Below are positions 59,301 to 64,000 of a DNA stretch of 64,000 nucleotides, piece by piece. Every line of letters starts with the position of its first letter. Position 1 is the stretch's first letter. The translations under genes and the position numbers were made by a program. Under the pieces are notes generated by a model. The model searched no databases. It was not told the origin of the DNA and saw only the letters and a program-made list of their open reading frames with translations. This DNA comes from Wurfbainia villosa (lineage: Eukaryota > Streptophyta > Magnoliopsida > Zingiberales > Zingiberaceae), in assembly GCA_025175895.1 (NCBI GenBank), contig CM045987.1:110783040-110847039 (forward strand). Direction: 5' to 3'.

Positions 59301-59371
59301 TTGAATCGAAGCTTCGAAAACTTAATTTGATCCCCGGTCATGTGTCGGGAGCAACCATTATTCAACATCCA
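56337..59371 (-). pseudogene. pol: Sirevirus pol of element E (PR-INT-RT-RH), broken
   Basis: Minus-strand order: protease 59368 (NNGCSRHMTGDQ; the catalytic Asp of DSG is now Asn), GAG-pre-integrase with stop TGA at 58976-58978 (an Arg codon CGA in A), integrase 58792-58163 (MDLF, RSDHGGEFE, DLVECKNRT; TGA at 58163-58165), linker 58141-57749 with a duplicated HPIDQVIGDP unit, frameshift near 57760, reverse transcriptase 57582-56767 (GLKQAPQAW, catalytic YIDD in IYIDDIIFG), frameshift near 56765, RNase H 56750-56337 (ALSTTKAEYVA, VDNISSI, ADLFTKPL). Length and order are those of a full sirevirus pol. Inactive. Confidence 0.9.
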
Positions 59372-59532
59372 TTGATCCTACACAAGCTAGTTGGATCGGA
59401 TATTAGAATTTTAAGATTTGGTTGTAAATTATTAGACCTAGATCATCTCACCCATTTCTACATGATCAAACACGTTATCCTTATGTGTTCTTGTGAGATG
59501 CCTCCAATTTTACTTGATTTAAATTTAATGAT

Positions 59533-59787
59533 TTGAAACTAGTCAACCTTGCGTTAGATTCGGATTTGACCCTAAGCTCATCAAATCACCTTTTCAAGAT
59601 CATGGCTTCTAGGTCATGGCGAGGCACAGGGGCCTTCTTTGATCGAAAAAATGACCACTTCCTTAGAAAAAGCCAATTTCGAGAAAATAGTAACTTGACT
59701 CACCTAAGATCACTTCCTAGTCTAACTAGTCTAGGATACAGCGAGGTAGTTTCAGCTAGTTCCACTCGGTCAAGTGAACCGAACTAG
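59533..59787 (+). other. Antisense ORF in the gag-pol spacer of element E
   Basis: 84 codons opposite to the element's genes: SNHLFKIMASRSWRGTGAFFD, NDHFLRKSQF, LTHLRSLPSLTSLGYSE. It is the longest of three homologous antisense frames (A 6043-6264, D 28832-29071). No family recognised. Confidence 0.35.
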
Positions 59788-59902
59788 ATGTCTTATCTAG
59801 CTCGAGTACCCAAGACTTCGCTTTCCTAGTGTACTATCATCTCGCCACGTCCTGGTACTATGTTATCAAGTATTGACGAGTTATAGTCCCTATCTAACCA
59901 TT

Positions 59903-61579
59903 CTAAAAAGAAAAAGAAAAAAAACTAAGCATGCAATTTCTAAGTAATAGCACAAATAAATTTTGTACTGGCTCCCCTGGACCATTGAATCGGTTTGGTC
60001 TTTCCACATAGTGGATTTGGTCCTTGGGAACCCTGTATTGGTTAGACCCTAATTGAGAAATCAAAGTGGTCTTAGGGACCCATGCTTGGACAAGTTTTTT
60101 ATGTCGACTTACAATCGACATATACGACTTGTTAGTCGTATTTAAGCTAAACCCAAGCCTGGCCTTGCTGTACACAACCCTTTGCGATCCAAGTAGGAGG
60201 TCAAGTCCCTTGGATCCCAAAGTGAACCTTTCCAACATGTTCCTAAGATCTTCGACTTGACTTTTCAAAAGTGAGTTCTCAACTTTGAGCTTTTCAACTC
60301 GAGTTGAGTCCTCCTCTTGAACTTGACTAGTCGAAGAGGTTAGGAAGACCTTGTGTTTAAGCAGTTTAACCTCCTCAACCAAGGTCTCAACCTTGGACTT
60401 GAACTTAGCTAACTTCCTAGTTAGAAACTTAATTGCATTATATAAAGTACTAATGAGGGACCAACTTACCTTGAGCGTATCTCTTGAACTGGATGCAGAT
60501 CCATGGCTTGTCTTGAATAGTGATTTGTAGTCCGACTCGTCCTCGGGTTCAGATTCTTGCTCAGGTTTGGACTCCAGCTCCGATTCGGTTGGTTTAGCCA
60601 TGAAGATGAGGTCATCATCTTCTTCCTCTAATGCCTCTTCCCACATAGCGTTGAACACCTTCTTGAACTTCGATGCTTTGTTCTTGAGCTTTAGACATTC
60701 TGACTTGATGTGTCCAAACCTGTTGCATTCATAACACCTAATGTTAGAACTAGCTTTAGATTTACCTTCCTTGCGTTGAGTGATGGGTCATCTTTGGCTC
60801 TTAATCATCCTCTGAACTAGATTAACTAGTTCGGTCTCCATCTCCGGATCGACCTCCGACTCATACTCGTCTTCTTCTTCCTTCGGGGGTGGCTTACTTG
60901 CGAGCTTCTTCTTTGGACATGCAAAAAGGGCTATACCTTTCTCGGGTACTGAATTAGACTGTTCGTGGAGTTCAAATTCTGAAAATAATTCATCTAACCT
61001 AATTTTTGATAAGTCCTTAGAAACCTTGTAGGCATCGACCATAGATGCCCACAAGGTAGTCCTAGGAAATAAATTCAAAACATACCTTATGAGGTCGCGG
61101 TTTTCGACCTTTTGTCCGATGGCATACAAATTGTTGATGATGTCTTGTATACGGGCGTGTAGTTGAGTCGCCGTCTCATTTTTCTGCATTTTTACATTAT
61201 ATAATTTATTGAAAAGAAGGTCCCATTTGCATACCTTAGCTTCGTCGGTTCCTTCGTGTAGTTCCACTAACTTGGTCCACAAGTCCTTCGCACTGATAAA
61301 GGGGCCAACACGATTGAGCTCCTCCTTGGATAAACCACATTGGAGGATTTGAGTTGCCTTGGCATCGACTTCGACTTGTCTTTTTGTAGCATTGGTCCAT
61401 TGGTCATAATCCAAGGATTCACCCACTTCATTAGTCGGAAGTGTGAATCCTGTTTAGATTATGATCCACATCTCGATCTGGGTCTTAAGGAAGCACTCCA
61501 TCCGACCCTTCCAATAACGAAAGTCATCTTCATTGTAAAACGGAGGTCGGACGGTGCTAAAACCCTCGAGATGGGTCAT
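59903..61579 (-). pseudogene. gag: Sirevirus gag of element E, broken
   Basis: Starts at 61579 (MTHLEGFS...PPFYN). In-frame stops at codon 42 (TAA where A has CAA) and at 60788-60790 (TGA). Zinc knuckle CYECNRFGHIKSEC at about 60700-60745 and coiled-coil region 60500-60230 are present. A one-base loss in a G run near 59975 shifts the last codons, so the frame ends at 59903 instead of the usual short tail. Otherwise the same length and domain order as gag of A. Confidence 0.88.
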
Positions 61580-61765
61580 TGACAAAAAAACAAGTGAAGA
61601 GAAAGAATCTAGCAATGACAAAAACAACGAAATGTACCAAGACTTGCATCTTGGATTAGTAGTGCGAGAGAAAATTTAAACGAACGAAAAAAGACTCGTA
61701 AAATTCAAAACAAATCTATAAAAAGGCTAGATTGGTGGTTTCACCAAATCTTAGCGCCCCTAGCT

Positions 61766-61776
61766 CTGATACCAAT
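61766..61776 (-). other. Primer binding site of element E
   Basis: CTCTGATACCA on the + strand next to the 5' LTR, i.e. TGGTATCAGAG in element orientation. Confidence 0.85.
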
Positions 61777-62864
61777 TGTTGGATCGATAACGGATCGCTA
61801 AAGGGGGGTGAATAGCGATAAGACAATTTGTTCATTTTTGATGATTCAAAAATCAAAGCATGCAGCGGGAAAGTAAAATGACACAATGGGTTTACTTGGT
61901 TCATAGCCTACGGCTGCTACTCCAAGGCCCTAGTGGTCCGAGACTAGGCACGGAGGGCAAAAGCACTAAAATAATCTCCTCTTCGTCGGAGGTAGGAGAC
62001 AAGCGATTACAAAAAGAGATCAAGGTAGAGGGACTCTCCCCCTCTCCTTGTTATAATAAAAACTTGAAAAGAAATACAATTTGAAACTGAATTATAAATT
62101 AAAAGGTTATCGATAACTTGAAAGGATGATGATTGGAGCTCGAGTCATCGTTTCTGTAGCGCTTCGTCATCGGAAGATCGTCAGAATGTCGCAGCGTATT
62201 GGAAGCACTTGGAGGCTCTTGGAATGATGGAAAATGGGTGGAGAACCCCTACTTTTATAGCCTTGTGAAACCCTAATCGTTGAGATGAGGTTTCATGAGG
62301 TGATGCCACCTAGCCCTTGAGAAATGGCGATAAGCTTTGACTCTCCTCGAGGTTGATCCTTGACCAGCAGTCGACTGATCAACCCTATTAGTCGACTACT
62401 GGAGGCATCAGTTGACTGATACAAGCCATCAGTCGACTGATGGCAGGGTTTCCAGCTGCAATGAAGTGTTAGGTCGAAAATGAAGTTAGTATAAGTAAGC
62501 TCGATGGTCATTTACCATCCGATCTCGACTTAGACCTTCCATGGGAAGTCTTGGTCGGATCGACGCCTAAGGATGTCCCTGTATGGAGGACACGACCTTA
62601 CTTACACTCACTCACATGAGCTTACCTCAACCTTTACCTTTGAAGCTTTGCTTCCGATCTTCACCTGAGTTCTTCGTCTTCCTCTGAAGTCCTCCCGGTG
62701 TCGCCCGACCACCACAGTTCCCTCCGAGTGTCGCTGACCTTCAACTCTAGCTTTAGCACTTTCTGCACACTTGATTTAGCTCGTGAGATAACAAAATGAG
62801 CTTAACTTTGTATCGTTTGCTATAATCAAAACTCAGGTTCGACTTAGGTGCCACTGCACCAACA
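61777..62864 (-). repeat. 5' LTR of element E
   Basis: 1088 bp, reverse complement TGTTGGTGCAGTGGCACC to CCAACA. Palindrome motifs near 62366-62445 and inverted TATA at 62254-62260. Followed by CTTAG. Confidence 0.92.
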
Positions 62865-62869
62865 CTTAG
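62865..62869 (+). repeat. Target-site duplication of element E, right copy (CTTAG)
   Basis: Identical to 54376-54380; the LTR of F resumes after it. Confidence 0.9.
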
Positions 62870-63184
62870 TTGCTAATTCTCTTTGTCCTTATTGTTGCTA
62901 AAGAGGAGAGGTAGGCGTGTTGCTTCTTCCTCTACATTCTTTTGTAATCACTTGTCTTTTACCTCTAACGAGGAAGAGATCATTTTAGTGAATTTCCCAT
63001 CGGAAGAGATCAAGGATCGTGGGGCCTTGGACTAGGCATCGGTTGGTTGTGAACCAAGTAAAAAAAATTGCATTTTGTTTTTATTTATCTTTATTTTCGC
63101 TATGTACTTTGCATTTTAATGACGAAAAGAAAAGTTTTTCGAACGCTATTCACCCCCCGCCCTCTAATGTTTCTCGATGCTACA
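62870..63184 (+). repeat. 5' LTR of element F, second part
   Basis: Completes the split LTR, with 'ctattcaccccccgccctct' near the end and final GATGCTACA. Aligns with the last 300 bp of D's LTRs. Confidence 0.82.
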
Positions 63185-63186
63185 AT

Positions 63187-63197
63187 TGGTATTAGAG
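63187..63197 (+). other. Primer binding site of element F (one mismatch)
   Basis: TGGTATTAGAG two bases after the LTR, one C to T change from the canonical site. Confidence 0.78.
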
Positions 63198-63353
63198 TAG
63201 GGGCACTCAGATTCGCTACAACCATCGTCGAGCAATTTTTTTTCCTTTTTGTATTTTTGCTTTTTCATTTAATTTAAGTTTTCTTCTCAAACTACTAGTC
63301 CAAGACAAAGTCTTGGAAATTTTTGTTTTTCATGTTTTTGCTAGAATTTCAAA

Positions 63354-64000
63354 ATGACCCATCTTGAGGGGTATAACACCGCCCGACCTCCGTTCTTTAA
63401 CGGAGATGACTTCCGTTATTGGAATGGTCGGATGGAGTGTTTCTTAAAAATGCAAGTTGAGATGTGGATAATAATCTAAACCGACTTTGCTCTACCCACC
63501 AACGATCAAGGGAAACAATTGGACTTTGACAAATGGACCAATGCAACCAAGAGGCAAATCAAAGCCGATGCAAAAGTGACCCAAATTTTGCAATGTGGCT
63601 TGTCTAAAGAGGAGCTCAACCAAATTGGACCATTTATAAATGCCAAGGACCTTTGGAGCAAGCTAATCGAGCTTCATGAAGGGGCATCCGATGCAAAGGT
63701 ATGTAAACGAGATTTACTAGTTAATAAATTGTATAATCTAAAGATGCAGGAAAACAAGACCGCGAGCAACTTCATGCTCATATTCAAGACATTCTAAACG
63801 GTCTACATGCCATCGGACAAAAGGTGGAGAACTGCGACATAATAAGGTACGCTCTAAGAGCCTTTCCTAGGACAATTTTGTGGGCATCCATGGTTGATAC
63901 TTACAAAGTTTCTAAAGATCTTTCAAAAATTAGGTTAGGTGAATTGTTTTCTGAATTCGAACTTCATGAGAAATCTAATTCGGCCCCAATCGAAAAAGGT
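63354..64000 (+). pseudogene. gag: Sirevirus gag of element F, cut by window edge
   Basis: Starts MTHLEGYNTARPPFFNGDDF at 63354. Codon 42 is TAA (63477-63479) where A has CAA; element E has the same stop. After it the frame continues 63519-63760 (MDFDKWTNATKRQIKADAK...). A one-base change near 63758-63765 shifts the frame ('gaccgcgagcaacttcatgctc' against 'accgccacccaactacatgcg' in D). The rest is beyond the window. Confidence 0.82.

Larger units (their letters stand above)
54381..62864 (-). mobile_element. Sirevirus E, complete but mutated, minus strand
   Basis: 8.48 kb with LTRs 54381-55469 (3') and 61777-62864 (5'), about 95% alike by eye in the first 150 bp. Primer site, gag, pol with all domains, and a purine tract are present. 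Same LTR family as A. It is the only sirevirus in the window with reverse transcriptase and RNase H. Inserted in the 5' LTR of F. Confidence 0.93.
53619..64000 (+). mobile_element. Sirevirus F, 5' part, containing nested element E
   Basis: 5' LTR 53619-54380 plus 62870-63184 (net about 1077 bp), primer site and gag, cut by the right window edge. LTR begins TGTTGGTGCAGGGGCACC, as in D. Element E is inserted in this LTR on the minus strand with duplication CTTAG. Confidence 0.88.

Noticed and set aside
1..64000. Cellular genes, tRNA or rRNA genes
   Set aside because: I scanned the long frames and intergenic DNA for recognisable host proteins and for tRNA-like sequence and found none. The primer sites resemble only the 3' end of initiator tRNA-Met.

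Overview
The window is plant nuclear repeat DNA. I find no ordinary host gene, tRNA, rRNA or CRISPR. Almost every base can be assigned to LTR retrotransposons nested inside one another, plus one fragment of an integrated badnavirus-like pararetrovirus. Sirevirus-type Ty1/copia elements, an Athila-like Ty3/gypsy element and the badnavirus relic point to a flowering plant. A monocot is plausible, but nothing here fixes the species.

Layout, with letters used below. I is a + strand sirevirus: internal sequence 1-1080, 2791-2890 and 8044-8302, and 3' LTR 8303-9732. It is interrupted by the pararetrovirus relic (about 1081-2790, minus) and by sirevirus A (2891-8038; target duplication AAGAT). J is a gypsy Athila-like element (9733-9902 and 19276-23700, with its 3' LTR), interrupted by copia element B (9903-19270; CTTGG). 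H is an older + strand sirevirus: 5' LTR remnant 23701-24134, gag pieces 24135-24484, 39261-40103 and 49488-49616, 3' untranslated DNA to 51413, and 3' LTR 51414-53076. H gag is interrupted by copia element C (24485-39260; GGTGA) and by G (40104-49487, minus; ACCAC/ACCAA). The 5' LTR of C is interrupted by sirevirus D (25726-30849; CTCTT/ATCTT). From 53077 come a minus-strand copia LTR scrap, a sirevirus LTR scrap, and then sirevirus F (53619 to beyond the window end). The 5' LTR of F is interrupted by sirevirus E (54381-62864, minus; CTTAG).

How they work: each full element has LTRs with TATA boxes, a primer site resembling initiator-tRNA-Met complements (TGGTATCAGAG or one change from it), gag, and some or all of protease, integrase, reverse transcriptase and RNase H, then a purine tract before the 3' LTR. 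All gag and pol genes are broken by nonsense codons, frameshifts or deletions. B and G share the same two coding deletions, so they belong to a defective family that must have moved with enzymes supplied by other elements. D keeps gag only and has lost the zinc knuckle. A lacks reverse transcriptase and RNase H.

Most unusual points: the rearranged badnavirus relic and its undisturbed paralogous site in the same window; the D LTR pair, alike at both ends but strongly diverged in the promoter block; a copy of host flank inside element G; hairpin minisatellites and CAGTCGACTG palindrome clusters in sirevirus LTRs; and an antisense ORF kept open in three sireviruses between gag and pol.
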